DNA of 64,000 nucleotides from Gammaproteobacteria bacterium (GCA_018069465.1 JAGPUW010000025.1:1-64000); one strand, 5' to 3'; counted from the first letter of the stretch, positions 15,552 to 25,173 are shown. Notes: a model not told the origin generated them from the sequence alone. Made by a program: numbers and translations.

Positions 15552-16556
15552 TCACAGCGGAAAGCCCACGGGCTCACCGTCTTCAAGGCGCTCGATATAT
15601 TCGGTGATGCCAATGCCGGGGCGGCCGTCATCCCAGACCCACTCGGTAAAACCCTCGGCAATACGGCTTTCGACGGTTTGCCCGTCGATCTGCCGGTGAT
15701 TGCGCAGTGGTGCCATGGTAATAATTTTGCCGTTTAGCTCAACGGCTCGATTGGCTGTGCGCACGCCGAGACGAACCGCTTTCGGGTCTTTGTTTTCATC
15801 CCATTCGGTCATCACATCCATGTCGATAATTTCTTCGTATTGCCCATCGAACATCAGTACGCCGCGACGGTGAACCTTCATTTCACGGTCCGTGCGCTTA
15901 AGCATCATGATGCCGCGATCTTCACCGAAGTTAGCAATAAATAAACGGTAGAAATTAATATTGGTCCAGAAACGCGGCCCCCACGAGTGGTCTCGCCAAC
16001 CGAAACCCTGCAAATCCCAGCTCTCGTCGCCCAGGGTAATCCTGCCCGTGATGCGCGTATGCTGATTAAAGTGACCAATAGAAAAGTCGCGCCCGTACAT
16101 GGTTTCAGTATCGGCATCGGTGGGCTCGCCGCCATTCATGGGCGACAGGCCCTCCAGCGAGAGACTAACAGTGCAAGGTGCGCGATCGGCGGTTTTAAAC
16201 ATTTTTCTTGGCTCACGCAATATTTGCGGATCGTCGAGAACCATCGCCTCGCCGGTGTAAGACATGCTCACCGCCTTAAAGGGCTCGTGCACTTCATACT
16301 CCAAACCACCGGCACAGTGGCGCTCGTTGGTGTCGATATCGGGGCGTAAAAACTGACAGGCAACGCGCCCATCGGGCAGATAAATGCACACCGACAACTC
16401 AGCGTGGCCCTCGTTAACGCGATTGCCAAGGCGCATCCACAGGCCCATCTTCTGCTCGGGGTCCCAGCCGTTGACGTAAACACTCTCGTTAAAATTGCTA
16501 TCTTCCGTGGGCTGGTGGCCATATTCGTCCACCGTTTCGAGACGGTATGTGCTCAT
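15552..16556 (-). CDS. DUF7064/DUF7065-like protein
   Basis: This encodes a 334-residue cytoplasmic protein with no signal peptide. It appears to have two beta-rich halves, with WDLQGFGWRDHSWGPRFW in the middle, a motif seen in lipocalin-like AttH/tocopherol-cyclase-related proteins and in what I recall as DUF7064/DUF7065. The enzyme activity is unknown. It is immediately upstream of the APH-like kinase, with 43 bases between, so the two are probably one transcription unit with the DUF6285-like gene. Family assignment is from memory. Confidence 0.6.
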   Translation of the reverse strand: MSTYRLETVDEYGHQPTEDSNFNESVYVNGWDPEQKMGLWMRLGNRVNEGHAELSVCIYLPDGRVACQFLRPDIDTNERHCAGGLEYEVHEPFKAVSMSYTGEAMVLDDPQILREPRKMFKTADRAPCTVSLSLEGLSPMNGGEPTDADTETMYGRDFSIGHFNQHTRITGRITLGDESWDLQGFGWRDHSWGPRFWTNINFYRLFIANFGEDRGIMMLKRTDREMKVHRRGVLMFDGQYEEIIDMDVMTEWDENKDPKAVRLGVRTANRAVELNGKIITMAPLRNHRQIDGQTVESRIAEGFTEWVWDDGRPGIGITEYIERLEDGEPVGFPL

Positions 16557-17401
16557 TGCTTTCCCCTAGTTATTGTTAATACACGGCAGACTTTATGCTC
16601 AATATCACTGGCCGCTATGACTACCATTACACGGCGGCTTGAAACTATACAATAAAGCTACGCAGAAAATACAGACTGCAAACCCTACCCGCCTCCTGGC
16701 AATTGCTTGACATAAATTAATGAATAGGCGCCCTATTTACGCGCAGAACAGCGCATTTTCAGCCGGCAACGAAAGAGCTAGCGTAGAAACTTTCGGCCTC
16801 TGGGGGCTGGTCAATAAGCTGTCTAAGGGGTTACTGCCGATTCTCCCTAGGCCTCATATAGCCGCTGGCACTTATCGTTAACAGGGATCAACAGGTGGTT
16901 TTTAACGCGGCTTGTGATGCAAAAAATGCCCTTAAAAAAAAGCAGCTACGACTCTGCTTATCATATTTTCACGCAGTGTAACAGTCTCTATTTATAGCTA
17001 TAATTAAGATTAAACTATTACCTTAACTTATTGTTATTGAATTATATTTATGGTCTATAAAAAAGCATAGGGCAGGTCTTAAAATTTGCGCCAACACCGC
17101 CACCTGGCATAGTGACCATCCATGCCTGAGGGCGAGCCTAGGGCACCTGGCAACACTTAGTATTATCAAACGCGGGCGCGATGTTACCAAGGGGTAAAAA
17201 AAAAGTTCCTTTTCAGTGTAAATAATGCGAGTATCCAACGCTTAGAGAAAACCATGCTGTCGCGAAACGGCACACAAGACGGAAAGTGACAAAATATAAA
17301 AAGCATTTTTGAGGCAAATTAAACAGCGGCAGCGGCGAGCCTACTGCCACTATTGAACATCTAATTCAGTTCGTACATGTAAGACGATTGGAGGTAAACC
17401 A
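16557..17401. other. Gap without a recognised gene
   Basis: This 845-bp gap separates the divergent DUF7064-like and SDR genes. It is AT-rich at about 16975-17060. A 71-codon minus-strand frame at 17023-17238 has no family resemblance and no good start. The promoters of both flanking units must lie here, but I cannot assign them. GGAGG at 17390-17394 is the ribosome binding site of the next gene. Confidence 0.5.
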
Positions 17402-18169
17402 GTGAAGTGTTTTGATTTAACAGGAAAAGTAGCCATTATCACCGGCGGCAACGGCGGCCTCGGCCTCGGCATTGCCAAAGGTCTGGCATCGGAAGGTTGT
17501 GCAGTTGCCCTCGTCGGCCGCAACCAGGAAAAAATTGATAAGGCTGTCGCCGAGATGAAAGCGCTCGGTGCCAAGGCTATCGGTGTAAAGGCTGACGTTT
17601 CGAAAGAAGATGACGTCAACCGCATGGTGGCCGAAACTGTTGAGCAACTCGGTCGCGTCGACATCCTCTTTAACAACGCAGCTATCAGCTGGGGCGTTGC
17701 TCCCGAGAAACTGACCATCGAAGATTGGGATCAGTTTATTGCCATCGACCTCACCTCTTGCTTCCTCTGCTCGAAAGCCGTGTACCCTGAAATGGTTAAA
17801 GTCGGCGGTGGTAAAATTGTCAATATCGGTTCTGCCATCACTCAAAAAGCCATGGGCAAACTGGTGCACTACGCGGCAGCCAAAGGCGGCATGGACCACA
17901 TGACCCAAAGCCTGGCACTGGCCTGGGGCAAGGACAATATTCAAGTCAATGCCATTCTTCCCGGCCTGGTACACACCGAGATGATGCCCTGCTTCGGCGA
18001 AAACAAAATTGGCCCGGTTGTCGATTACATCACCAAGAAAACCCCGGTGGGTCGTTACGGCATGCCCGATGATTTTGAAGGTTTATCACTTGTACTATCG
18101 AGTGAAGCGTCTAAATTCATCACCGGCTCCATCATCGTTGCCGATGGCGGCATGACTCTGGGTATTTAA
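17402..18169 (+). CDS. SDR family oxidoreductase (tandem paralogue A)
   Basis: This encodes a 255-residue classical short-chain dehydrogenase. It has TGGNGGLG at residues 14-21, VGRN after beta2, NNAA, the catalytic YAAAKGG segment and the C-terminal IIVADGGMTL. The start is a GTG at 17402, supported by GGAGG seven bases upstream. It is closely similar along its whole length to the next gene, which starts 100 bases downstream, showing a tandem duplication. FNNAAISWG and HYAAAKGGMDHMTQSLA are shared word for word. The substrate is unknown; the setting suggests a hydroxy intermediate of the catabolic pathway. Confidence 0.88.
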   Translation: MKCFDLTGKVAIITGGNGGLGLGIAKGLASEGCAVALVGRNQEKIDKAVAEMKALGAKAIGVKADVSKEDDVNRMVAETVEQLGRVDILFNNAAISWGVAPEKLTIEDWDQFIAIDLTSCFLCSKAVYPEMVKVGGGKIVNIGSAITQKAMGKLVHYAAAKGGMDHMTQSLALAWGKDNIQVNAILPGLVHTEMMPCFGENKIGPVVDYITKKTPVGRYGMPDDFEGLSLVLSSEASKFITGSIIVADGGMTLGI

Positions 18170-18269
18170 ACCACTAGAAGGTTTTTACCTAACCCTACAA
18201 GATCGACCACTACGGCAAAATGCGGGCTCAACAAAATACGCGACGTAGTGTTTTTTTGGAGATAAGTAA

Positions 18270-19037
18270 ATGAACAGTAAATTTGATTTAACGGGCAAAG
18301 TCGCCATTATCACCGGTGGTAACGGTGGCCTCGGGCTGGGTATCGCCAGAGGCCTGGCCGAAGCTGGCGCCAAGGTCGCCGTTGTTGGCCGCAACCAGGA
18401 CAAAATTGACAACGCCGTCAAAGTCCTCGAGGGCGACGGTGCAACCGCTTTCGGTGTGCAGTGCGACGTATCGAAAGAAGACGATGTTAACAATATGGTT
18501 GCTGCGGTTGCCGAGCACTATGGCCGCATCGACATCCTCTTTAACAACGCCGCAATTAGCTGGGGCATCCCCGCTGAGACCATGACACTCGACGAGTGGA
18601 ATAACTTTATTGCCATCAACCTGACCTCCTGCTTCCTTACCTGCCGGGCGGTATTCCCCCACATGGTTGAAGTGGGCGGCGGTAAAATTATCAACGTCGG
18701 CTCCATCATCACCAAGCTCGGCTTTGGCAAACTGGTGCACTACGCAGCAGCCAAGGGCGGCATGGATCACATGACCCAGAGTCTGGCGCAAGGTTGGGGC
18801 AGACACGGCATTACTGTTAACGCCCTGCTGCCCGGTCTGGTTAACACTGAAATGATGCCCTGCGAAGGCGAGAAGAAGGTTGGTCTCGTTGACTTTGCCG
18901 TGTCGAAAACGGCAACCGGCACCTACGGCCAGCCCGAGGACTTTCAGGGCATGTCGGTAATGCTGTCAAGCGCAGCATCTGACTTTATTACAGGCTCTAT
19001 TATTGTTATGGACGGCGGATTGTCACTCGCCATCTAA
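18270..19037 (+). CDS. SDR family oxidoreductase (tandem paralogue B)
   Basis: This encodes a 255-residue short-chain dehydrogenase, the tandem paralogue of the preceding gene. TGGNGGLG, VGRNQDKID, NNAA, the catalytic YAAAKGG and the C-terminal IIVMDGG are present. ATG 18270 has GGAGA nine to ten bases upstream. Differences from paralogue A cluster in the substrate loop after residue 190 (CEGEKKVGLVDFAVSKTATGTYG). This suggests the two copies have diverged in specificity. A rho-independent terminator follows at 19076-19110. Confidence 0.88.
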   Translation: MNSKFDLTGKVAIITGGNGGLGLGIARGLAEAGAKVAVVGRNQDKIDNAVKVLEGDGATAFGVQCDVSKEDDVNNMVAAVAEHYGRIDILFNNAAISWGIPAETMTLDEWNNFIAINLTSCFLTCRAVFPHMVEVGGGKIINVGSIITKLGFGKLVHYAAAKGGMDHMTQSLAQGWGRHGITVNALLPGLVNTEMMPCEGEKKVGLVDFAVSKTATGTYGQPEDFQGMSVMLSSAASDFITGSIIVMDGGLSLAI

Positions 19038-19075
19038 GTCCCCCGGCTAGTTCGCTAGCCCAAGCGTAACAACAC

Positions 19076-19110
19076 CAAAACCCGAGCTGCTTAAGCACTC
19101 GGGTTTTTTT
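19076..19110 (+). terminator. Rho-independent terminator
   Basis: CCCGAG and CTCGGG form a stem at 19081-19103 with an inner TGCTTAAGCA palindrome, followed by seven T residues. It ends the tandem SDR pair. Confidence 0.85.
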
Positions 19111-19164
19111 AAAGGGCTTAAAAACAAAGCCTTGCAACATAGTCCATCTACAAGGATTTCAGCA

Positions 19165-19929
19165 GTGGATCTGAACCATCAAATTGTCGCCATTACTGGC
19201 GGTGCATCAGGGCTTGGCGCGGGAGCCGCCCGCATACTCAGCAAAGCGGGCGCCAGAGTGGTTATTCTCGACCGCAACGCAAGCCTCGCCCAGGAGACCG
19301 CTCAAGCACTGGGAGGTACAGCTATCACCTGCGATGTCGCCAATGAAGACAGTGTTTTTGCTGCTTTCGACAAAATACAAAGCGAACTCGGCCCCGTGCG
19401 GGTCTTGCTCAACGCTGCAGGAGTCGATGTTATTGCCAAAACGGCCAGCCGCAAAGGTATTCACAGCCTCGATGCTTTCCAGCACATGCTCAACGTCAAT
19501 CTCACCGGCAGCTTCAGCTGCGCCCGCGTCGCCGCCAAGCAAATGATTGATGCCGAGCCTCTGGATGAAGACGGTGAACGCGGCGTTATCATCAACGTCG
19601 CCTCCATTGCTGGTTACGAATCCCCGGCCGGACAGGTTGCCTACGGCGCTTCAAAAGCGGGGGTTATTGGCATGACCTTGCCAATGGCACGCGATCTGGC
19701 AAAATACGGCATCCGCGTTATGGCCATCGCCCCCGGTGCCTTTGAAACACCATTAACCAAAACCGTGCCCGAAGAATTGTGGAACGAGATTATCAAGGAG
19801 ATCCCTTTTCCCAAACGCCTTGGCCAACCCGATGAATTCGGTGCAATGGTGCGGGACATATGCTGCAATAAAATGCTCAACGGCGAAGTCATCCGCCTTG
19901 ATGCCAGCCTGAGAATGTTTAATCAATAG
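19165..19929 (+). CDS. SDR family oxidoreductase (HSD10-like)
   Basis: This encodes a 254-residue short-chain dehydrogenase. The GTG at 19165 is chosen because AAGGA at 19152-19156 is eight bases upstream; an earlier TTG at 19132 has no such site. TGGASGLG, LDRN after beta2, DEDGERGVIINVASIAGYE and the catalytic YGASKAG are visible. This pattern resembles 3-hydroxyacyl-CoA dehydrogenase type II (HSD10). It sits between a terminator and the flavin monooxygenase gene, 115 bases apart, and probably shares a transcript with the latter. This is the fourth plus-strand SDR of the cluster. Confidence 0.87.
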   Translation: MDLNHQIVAITGGASGLGAGAARILSKAGARVVILDRNASLAQETAQALGGTAITCDVANEDSVFAAFDKIQSELGPVRVLLNAAGVDVIAKTASRKGIHSLDAFQHMLNVNLTGSFSCARVAAKQMIDAEPLDEDGERGVIINVASIAGYESPAGQVAYGASKAGVIGMTLPMARDLAKYGIRVMAIAPGAFETPLTKTVPEELWNEIIKEIPFPKRLGQPDEFGAMVRDICCNKMLNGEVIRLDASLRMFNQ

Positions 19930-20044
19930 ATGCATCGGCAGATGCCATTTATAACTTAGAGCACATTATTAATAGAGAAACCAATGAGCTTTTGCCTAGA
20001 GATAAAAGCCAAAACACTTTAACTAACCGACAGAGGAAATAAAA

Positions 20045-21124
20045 ATGGACGTAGGACTATCTTTAATCTTTCAGGGCGTAGACCCTAACATGAGCGACCA
20101 CGAGGTCTACACCAACGACCTGCGCATGGGTGACTTAGCCAGCGAACTCGGCTTTCAATCCATCTGGGGCGTCGAGCACCACTTTACCGACTACACCATG
20201 TGCCCCGACGTTACTCAGTATCTTTCTTACTGGGCCGGTCGCAACCCCGACCTTGGCCTTGGCTCCATGGTTATCGTACTGCCCTGGCACGACCCCATGC
20301 GCGTCGCCGAAGAAATCTCCATGCTCGACAATATGTCTAATGGCCGCATGATTCTCGGCATCGGCCGGGGTCTGGGCCGCGTTGAGTTTGAAGGCTTTGG
20401 CAAAGACATGAATGCCAGTCGCGAAACTTTCACCGAAGCGGCCGGCATGATTCTCGACGGCCTCGAAACAGGCTTCTGCGAAGCCGACGGCCAACACGTT
20501 AAGCAGGCGCGGCGCGAAATTCGTCCCCGCCCCTACAAGTCATTTAAGGGTCGCACCTACGCCGCTGCCGTATCACCCGAATCGTCAAAAATCATGGCCG
20601 AACTCGGCGTTGGCATTTTGATTATTCCGCAAAAGCCCTGGGATCACGTCGAAAAAGAAATGAACGACTATCGCGCTATTTACCGCGAAGTGAACGGTGA
20701 AGAAGCACCCGCGCCCATTCTCGGTGGTTGGACCTACTGTGACGAAAGCGCCGACCGCGCCGAAGAAATGGCCTATAAATACATCGGCGGCTACTACCGA
20801 TCAGTGATCGAGCACTACGAAATGGCCAGCGATCACCTGAAGACCACCAAGGGCTATGAAACCTATGGCGCCATGGTTGATCACGTCACCAAAAACCTCG
20901 AAGACGTGATCCGCTTCTTTATGAGTATTCAAGTCTACGGCACACCTAAAGAGTGTCTTGAGCGCATTCAGGACTTCACCGCCCGCACCGGTGCTGGCGC
21001 CTACAATGGCGTATTCAGCTACGGCGGCATGCCCTATGCCGACGTTGAGAAAAGCCTGCGTCTGTTTGCCAAAGACGTATTGCCCGAGCTGCGCAAAATG
21101 CCCGGCGAGCCGCTTTTAAGATAA
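20045..21124 (+). CDS. LLM class flavin-dependent oxidoreductase
   Basis: This encodes a 359-residue TIM-barrel protein of the bacterial luciferase-like monooxygenase family, using FMNH2 or F420. Typical features are WGVEHHFTDY near residue 40, LGSMVIVLPWHDPMRVAEE, and SNGRMILGIGRGLGRVEFEG at about residues 99-118. A separate flavin reductase gene, which such two-component monooxygenases need, is not visible in the window. The neighbours (SDRs, alcohol dehydrogenases, extradiol dioxygenase) suggest Baeyer-Villiger-type or ring oxygenation of a cyclic compound. A strong terminator follows. Confidence 0.88.
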   Translation: MDVGLSLIFQGVDPNMSDHEVYTNDLRMGDLASELGFQSIWGVEHHFTDYTMCPDVTQYLSYWAGRNPDLGLGSMVIVLPWHDPMRVAEEISMLDNMSNGRMILGIGRGLGRVEFEGFGKDMNASRETFTEAAGMILDGLETGFCEADGQHVKQARREIRPRPYKSFKGRTYAAAVSPESSKIMAELGVGILIIPQKPWDHVEKEMNDYRAIYREVNGEEAPAPILGGWTYCDESADRAEEMAYKYIGGYYRSVIEHYEMASDHLKTTKGYETYGAMVDHVTKNLEDVIRFFMSIQVYGTPKECLERIQDFTARTGAGAYNGVFSYGGMPYADVEKSLRLFAKDVLPELRKMPGEPLLR

Positions 21125-21140
21125 GTCTTTATCGGGTATT

Positions 21141-21177
21141 AAAAAAGGGGCGGCCTGCATGGGCTGTCCCTTTTTTT
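21141..21177 (+). terminator. Rho-independent terminator
   Basis: An A-rich GGGGCGGCC arm pairs with GGCTGTCCC through nine pairs, including two G-U wobbles, and runs into seven T residues. It ends the flavin monooxygenase transcript. Confidence 0.88.
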
Positions 21178-21302
21178 ATTTCGCTTTGATTTATCCAAGA
21201 TCTTATTTTCTCCAATGCCGACTGACAAAGAAAAGCTATCAATAAAACACTAGCCGATACTTATTCAATAGCGTTAAAGTCTACAGATGCTAAATCAAGG
21301 CC

Positions 21303-22151
21303 ATGATTAAAATGAAGACAAGCCGTGAAGCTAAGATCTTCCCCACCCTCTACATCCCCCACGGTGGCGGCCCCTGCTTTTTTATGGACTGGACGATGGG
21401 ACCTGCTGACACCTGGGATAAGATGGAAAACTGGCTGCGAGGGCTGGCCGATTCTATTGGTGGCAGGCCTACTCAGATAGTCGTTTGCTCCGCCCATTGG
21501 GAGGGTGAACAAATACGGATTAACGCCAGCCCCCAGCCGCCGCTTATTTATGACTACAACAACTTCCCGCCCCACACTTACCAGCTGGAATACCCGGCAC
21601 CGGGCTCGCCACAGTTAGCGGGGCAGATTCAAAGTTTGCTTATTGAGGCCGGTATTAAGGCCGAACTCGATGTCGAGCACGGGCTCGATCATGGCACGTT
21701 TATACCCTTTAAATTAATTTATCCCGATGCCGATATACCGCTTGTACAGATTTCACTGCGCAATGATCTCGATCCCGCCCATCATCTTGCCGTCGGTCGT
21801 GCCTTGTCCCCTCTGCGCCAAGAGGGCACGTTAATTGTCGGTAGCGGCATGAGTTATCACAATATGCAGACGCTGATGACGCCCGGTAACGACAAAGTCG
21901 ATGCCCTGCAATTCGATAGCTGGTTAAGAACTGCTTGCGCAAACAAAGGTAGTGAGCGGGAACAATTACTCTGTCATTGGCAGAGCGCTCCAGCCGCCCG
22001 TGAAGCTCACCCGCGAGAGGAGCACTTACTACCCCTGATGGTCGCCGCCGGTGCTGCCGGGAATGAAGCGGGCATTGCCATCTACCGAGATCAGGTACTG
22101 GGTGCACAGGTATCGGCGATACAATTTGGCGAATCACTGACGAGGCATTAA
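21303..22151 (+). CDS. 4,5-DOPA extradiol dioxygenase-like (LigB/YgiD family)
   Basis: This encodes a 282-residue LigB-superfamily dioxygenase of the DODA/YgiD type, which cleaves catechol rings in an extradiol manner with a metal centre. Candidate ligands and acid-base residues are the His of IPHGGGP, the His of SAHWE, the paired His in GLDHGTFIP, and the His of GSGMSYHNM. AAGG lies just upstream of ATG 21303; the in-frame ATG at 21312 is an alternative. Its stop overlaps the stop region of the convergent tgpA gene by four bases. It fits the catabolic theme of the cluster, but the substrate is unproven. Confidence 0.87.
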   Translation: MIKMKTSREAKIFPTLYIPHGGGPCFFMDWTMGPADTWDKMENWLRGLADSIGGRPTQIVVCSAHWEGEQIRINASPQPPLIYDYNNFPPHTYQLEYPAPGSPQLAGQIQSLLIEAGIKAELDVEHGLDHGTFIPFKLIYPDADIPLVQISLRNDLDPAHHLAVGRALSPLRQEGTLIVGSGMSYHNMQTLMTPGNDKVDALQFDSWLRTACANKGSEREQLLCHWQSAPAAREAHPREEHLLPLMVAAGAAGNEAGIAIYRDQVLGAQVSAIQFGESLTRH

Positions 22152-24178
22152 ACCCTTATTAATAGATCTTTGCGTGAAGGTTTAAACACTTTTAGCGCTT
22201 TTTTAAACAATAGAATTTCAGCCCCACTCTGTTCGGCATAACGTGCGCTTTCATAGAGTTGAGTCAAGCGATCTAGTGCTGCAGCAAGGCCGGGAGCCAG
22301 CAGACTGATGCGCTGGGCAAAATCACGCGCGCCCTCCCCCGGCTGTCGAGGCAGGCCAATTTTCTCTAAACGCGAACAATACTGTAGAAATAAACGATCC
22401 AGTTCATCCCGTGTATTTTTCTCCCGGCCTAAATACAGCATGATAAATACCGGGAATAGTGCAATCGCGCCAGCCAATAATAACAACAGGGCGATGCGTT
22501 GCGGATTGATTTCACCCAATAGGCCAAGCAGAAAGTCGCTCTGCATATTCTCGTAGCCGAGCACCCATTTTGACCAGGCATAGTCGAGTGAATCGAGTTT
22601 TAAGCGCAGACTATTCAACCATCTGATATGGCGCATGCGCTCTAATGACAAAGGCGAGGCCGATAAAAAGTCATCCTGTTCGCCGAATAGATCGGCAAAA
22701 CTCATTTCAATACGCTCGGGCGCAACAGCTGCTGTAGGGTCAACCCGCAACCAGCCACGACCCTCTATCCACACCTCGGCCCAGGCGTGGGCATCGTACT
22801 GGTGCACCAGTAAATAGTTTTCCGTAGGGTGTCGTTCGCCGCCCTGATAACCGACCACAACACGGGCGGGCACCCCAGCGGCACGCATAAAAAACACAAA
22901 GCTACTGGCGTAAAATTCACAGAAGCCTTTTTTTGTGCCCCATAGAAATTCATCCACTGTGTGTTTACCCAGTGCCGGGGGCCGCAGGGTATAAATAAAC
23001 TGCTGATTATAAAGTGCCAGCAAGCGATTCATTAGGACCAGGGGTTCCGGTGTTTGTTCGCGCCATTGTTGGGCAATTTCAACTGTTTTTGGATTAAAGC
23101 CCGCAGGAATGGCAAGCTCTAATCTTTTTCGCCAGCCCGGCAGGCTCGCGGGTTCAAGTTGATTATCGAGCCACGATTTAACCGGATACTGTAATTTGCT
23201 GATGACCGGCTCACGATTAACTAGACGAAAATCCCGGCTTAGGGCAACCGTCGATGATTGAGACAGGGGCGTCGACAGGGCAAAAAGCCAGGGGCTATTC
23301 GTCGCCTCCAGCGTGACCCGATAGGACAAGGGCGCGCCGCGACGGGTAATCACCTGGTCCCATGTCTCCTGGGGCTGGTTCGACCACTGCAAGAATTGAC
23401 CATCGTTATATCCCCAGGGGCCCTGTTGATCCCAGCGCCGGCCATCAAAGCCAGAAAAAACCAGGCCGCGCCAATACAGCTGGCTTTGCTCGGGTATAGG
23501 CCCATCAAACTCAACGCGAAAAGCGATTTTGCCACTGCGCCCCAGCTGCGTCATATCACCGGGGGACATGCTGTCACTGACGCCGGTAGTCGCGCTGTTT
23601 TGCTGCGGTACAGCCCACAGGGAGCCAATGCGTGGCATGACGATAAACATCACCAGCATTAGCGGTATTGCCTGCACCGTTATCGTCAGTGCGGTGCGCA
23701 GCGCGGTGGCGGGACGACTGTTTTCGGCCCCACAGTGCATGGCTACCAGCGCCGCTGTTACCGGCAATAAGGCCGCTAGCACCAGCAAGCTCGACACCAT
23801 GGTCGTCGAAAACAGGCTTTGCAGAATAATAATCAGGTAGGAAAGGTAGATCAGCACCAGGGCATCGCGCCGGTGGTGAATCTCCAATAGCTTCAGTACA
23901 TAGCCTGTCAATAACAGTGCCACCATGGGCTCAAGCCCGGTGAAGCGCCCGTAGTGTAAAAATAAACCACTGGCACAGGCGCCAGCCAAACTCCATTTAA
24001 GCAAACGCCCGGGTTGGCGCCAGCGCTCGCGATAAAGCTGAATTTGCCACCCAGCGGCGATAATACCCGACAGTGCAACCCAGGGTGGCAGGTGTCCGAG
24101 GTGCAGGCCAATACTGATAATCACGCTGACCAGCAGCCAGAACAGGCAGTCTCTGGGGATTTGCCAAAGCGGTCTCAT
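22148..24178 (-). CDS. tgpA: TgpA-like transglutaminase (DUF3488)
   Basis: This encodes a 676-residue inner membrane protein with several N-terminal transmembrane segments (about residues 10-190) and a DUF3488 region. A periplasmic transglutaminase-like core follows, with Cys in GFCEFYASSF, His in HAWAEVW and Asp in RVDPTAAV, then a C-terminal transmembrane segment near 560 and a DUF4129-like tail. Pseudomonas TgpA is essential and has periplasmic transglutaminase activity. The start overlaps the DUF58 gene stop by four bases (ATGA), so translation is coupled. Confidence 0.92.
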   Translation of the reverse strand: MRPLWQIPRDCLFWLLVSVIISIGLHLGHLPPWVALSGIIAAGWQIQLYRERWRQPGRLLKWSLAGACASGLFLHYGRFTGLEPMVALLLTGYVLKLLEIHHRRDALVLIYLSYLIIILQSLFSTTMVSSLLVLAALLPVTAALVAMHCGAENSRPATALRTALTITVQAIPLMLVMFIVMPRIGSLWAVPQQNSATTGVSDSMSPGDMTQLGRSGKIAFRVEFDGPIPEQSQLYWRGLVFSGFDGRRWDQQGPWGYNDGQFLQWSNQPQETWDQVITRRGAPLSYRVTLEATNSPWLFALSTPLSQSSTVALSRDFRLVNREPVISKLQYPVKSWLDNQLEPASLPGWRKRLELAIPAGFNPKTVEIAQQWREQTPEPLVLMNRLLALYNQQFIYTLRPPALGKHTVDEFLWGTKKGFCEFYASSFVFFMRAAGVPARVVVGYQGGERHPTENYLLVHQYDAHAWAEVWIEGRGWLRVDPTAAVAPERIEMSFADLFGEQDDFLSASPLSLERMRHIRWLNSLRLKLDSLDYAWSKWVLGYENMQSDFLLGLLGEINPQRIALLLLLAGAIALFPVFIMLYLGREKNTRDELDRLFLQYCSRLEKIGLPRQPGEGARDFAQRISLLAPGLAAALDRLTQLYESARYAEQSGAEILLFKKALKVFKPSRKDLLIRV

Positions 24179-25173
24179 GCTTGCCCGCCCGCTGCTGCCG
24201 GCTGCTCAAATAAGGCCAGCGCGCGCAATACGCTATCGCGGTGGGCGCGACCCGTGCCCGGTGCCAACTCAAGACCGGGCAGGCGCAGGCCGTAGGGCCG
24301 TGTCGTTTCACTCAAGTCCAGAACCCAGGCACAAAGTCGCGACAACCGGGCCTCGGTATCCATCCCCGGCAGTGCCTCCCAGTCGAGCCACAGCTCATCG
24401 TCAACAGCATCGGCATAGTGCTTGGTTTGCAAACCTTGCTCTCGGGCAAATTGCTTCCAGGCAATATGGCGCAGTGATTCACCGAGACGATATTTTTCCA
24501 GCCCGACAAAATCCTCGCTACCGCTATTATTGGCCCGATAATTCTGAGGGGGTGGTTTATCACCCCGCCCTGAGGCAGCTTGAGGCGGCAGGTTGGCATC
24601 GATGGCCTGTGGATAGACCAAAGCTTCTGTATCAAATTGCAGGTAGGTCCAGACTTTCAATAGGCCCAGCGGATAAACACTTTTCACGGTTATGCGCTGG
24701 GCCTTAAACCAACCTCGCCTTTTGACGGGAATAGAAAGATAAATCGCCTTTATTTCACTGCCCATTAAGGAGACGACAGTGGGCTCCACCTCGGGGTATG
24801 AAATCTCAATACTGTAGCGCTGGCGCTTGCCAGATTGGCTCAACAAATATTCAAACTCCGCTGTTTGCCCGGCAAAGCCCGGCGTCGCCCTGCCGCCCTC
24901 GATTTGTAGGCCTGACAAATTTAAAAAGGTGTGAAAAACCGCAATAATAAACAAAGAGGACAATAAAAAGGTAAAGGCAAAAATAAGATTGTTTTCGAAA
25001 TTAGTCGCAATTAACCAGAGTAAAACTAGTAAGGCAAAAAAAACAAAACCGCCACGAGTGGGGAAAATAAAAAGCTTACGATTATCGAGCCTTATTTTTT
25101 TTACGGCTGGCAAGCGTCGCGTGATCCATCGCTGGTAGCGTTTATTGAGTGCCTGGCGCCAACGCTTAATCAT
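24175..25173 (-). CDS. DUF58 domain-containing protein
   Basis: This encodes a 332-residue protein with two N-terminal transmembrane segments near residues 38-82. A DUF58 (VWA-like) domain contains the family motif GSEDFVGLEKYRLGESLRHI near residue 215. DUF58 proteins accompany MoxR ATPases and TgpA and are thought to work with them in envelope maintenance or protein maturation. The gene lies 23 bases downstream of moxR and overlaps tgpA. Confidence 0.92.
   Translation of the reverse strand: MIKRWRQALNKRYQRWITRRLPAVKKIRLDNRKLFIFPTRGGFVFFALLVLLWLIATNFENNLIFAFTFLLSSLFIIAVFHTFLNLSGLQIEGGRATPGFAGQTAEFEYLLSQSGKRQRYSIEISYPEVEPTVVSLMGSEIKAIYLSIPVKRRGWFKAQRITVKSVYPLGLLKVWTYLQFDTEALVYPQAIDANLPPQAASGRGDKPPPQNYRANNSGSEDFVGLEKYRLGESLRHIAWKQFAREQGLQTKHYADAVDDELWLDWEALPGMDTEARLSRLCAWVLDLSETTRPYGLRLPGLELAPGTGRAHRDSVLRALALFEQPAAAGGQA

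Noticed and set aside
17023-17238. A 71-codon minus-strand frame in the large gap before the SDR pair
   Set aside because: No ribosome binding site, no known family, and it lies in an AT-rich stretch.
17417-18806. Two long frames antisense to the tandem SDR genes (17417-17974 and 18288-18806)
   Set aside because: They mirror each other only because the SDR genes are paralogues; the sense products carry every SDR motif.
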